From Hyphomicrobiales bacterium (GTDB lineage: Bacteria; Pseudomonadota; Alphaproteobacteria; Rhizobiales; Aestuariivirgaceae), in assembly GCA_020029455.1 (NCBI GenBank), contig JAIBJH010000147.1:1-6795 (forward strand): a stretch of 6,795 bases of DNA, given 5' to 3'. The position numbers and the translations under genes are program-made. The notes below the pieces were generated by a model. That model saw nothing but the letters and a program-made list of their open reading frames with translations. It was not told where the DNA came from and searched no databases. This document shows positions 6,252 through 6,795 of the stretch, one piece after another; the first letter of the stretch is position 1, and each line of letters begins with the position of its first letter.

Positions 6252-6795
6252 CAGGAGCGAGCATCTGTTGCAGACGGCACATAGTTCACCGCCTCTTCGG
6301 CCTTGTGCGCCATATGGAACCCGACGGGCGCCACTTGTTCTTCGGCAAGATGCGCAAGAAGGCTCGCTGTCCGCGCCAGGATGGGAATGGCCTTGGTCAT
6401 GGCCGGAGGAAAGCCGATATCCAGCAATATAGCGGCAATGGCCATGGAGACATTCATGGGCAGCGGTTTGGGAGCACGTGCAATTGCATCAGCAACTTTT
6501 TCCGCCAGCGCCACATAAGTTCCGCCGAGTTTCCGCTCCCGTGCCAATTCCAGAATACGGACTGCACGAGGATCGCCACCACGATGCACCGGATGTCCGA
6601 AGCCGGGGATTTTCGTGCCCGATGCGCGCAACTTCGCGATTTCGTCAGCAACCTCACCTGAACCCGAATGCAATTTGAGCAGCAACGCCGCACATTGTTC
6701 TGTGGTACCAAGGATCACGGGACCGCAGCCGAGAATGCCGGCCGCAACCGCGCCATGGATGGAGGAAGGATCGGCAGCCAGCGTCATCCTGGCGG
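6251..6795 (-). CDS. Citrate synthase / citryl-CoA lyase family protein, C-terminal 180 residues (5' end outside window)
   Basis: The reading frame is open to the right edge, so this is the C-terminal part of a longer protein; the ATG near 6787 is internal (ARMTLAADPSSIHGAVAAG is a mid-protein family segment). Family landmarks, numbered from that internal Met, are His11 in HGAVAAG, His65 and Arg74 in GFGHPVHRGGDPRA, and Arg139 in ILARTASLLAHLAEE. They match E. coli citrate synthase His264, His305, Arg314 and Arg387 by motif. The third catalytic residue, Asp in NVD of classical members, is Ser114 here (NVSMAIAA). The family makes or cleaves C-C bonds between an acyl-CoA carbanion and a carbonyl. 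HGAVAAG and the GHPVH form resemble citryl-CoA lyase-type and related proteins more than housekeeping citrate synthase. The stop overlaps the ligase start, implying a shared pathway. Exact substrate is not predictable. Confidence 0.88.
   Translation of the reverse strand, partial: ARMTLAADPSSIHGAVAAGILGCGPVILGTTEQCAALLLKLHSGSGEVADEIAKLRASGTKIPGFGHPVHRGGDPRAVRILELARERKLGGTYVALAEKVADAIARAPKPLPMNVSMAIAAILLDIGFPPAMTKAIPILARTASLLAHLAEEQVAPVGFHMAHKAEEAVNYVPSATDARS

Noticed and set aside
1..6795. CRISPR arrays, tRNA/rRNA genes, insertion-sequence ends, toxin-antitoxin or phage-defence genes
   Set aside because: No regularly spaced direct repeats, tRNA-like cloverleaf, transposase or terminal inverted repeats were seen; the coding space is taken up by seven metabolic or proteolysis genes.

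Overview
The window is a moderately GC-rich, densely packed stretch of what looks like an alphaproteobacterial chromosome (Hyphomicrobiales-like; inferred from protein style, tight gene packing and the gene set, not from any marker gene). All seven genes lie on the minus strand, so the layout reads from right to left. They form two transcription units separated by a gap of about 270 bases. No RNA gene, insertion sequence, CRISPR array or other mobile-element signature was seen.

Upstream unit (6795 down to 3627): the C-terminal part of a citrate synthase/citryl-CoA lyase family protein (its 5' end lies outside the window), a phenylacetate-CoA ligase-like adenylate-forming enzyme, a vicinal-oxygen-chelate (glyoxalase/dioxygenase fold) protein and a glutathione S-transferase. 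The first two junctions are 1-nt TGATG stop/start overlaps, the third is a 25-nt gap with a good Shine-Dalgarno sequence, and the unit ends in a strong hairpin terminator. The set suggests a small catabolic module: activate a carboxylic acid to its CoA thioester, cleave or form a C-C bond at the CoA level, and handle a reactive or ring-type intermediate with the VOC and GST proteins. The substrate is unknown, and the citrate-synthase-fold protein has Ser where the family's catalytic Asp is expected.

Downstream unit (3353 down to 1): a circularly permuted ATP-grasp protein, an alpha-E (DUF403) protein, a transglutaminase-like cysteine protease and the N-terminus of the proteasome-like protease Anbu (cut by the window edge). 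This is the known but functionally unresolved Anbu operon in its usual order. The family-level prediction is that the ATP-grasp and alpha-E pair makes or attaches a peptide-like product, which the transglutaminase-like enzyme and the Anbu protease then process. It is the most interesting system here, although it is not new as a gene cluster.
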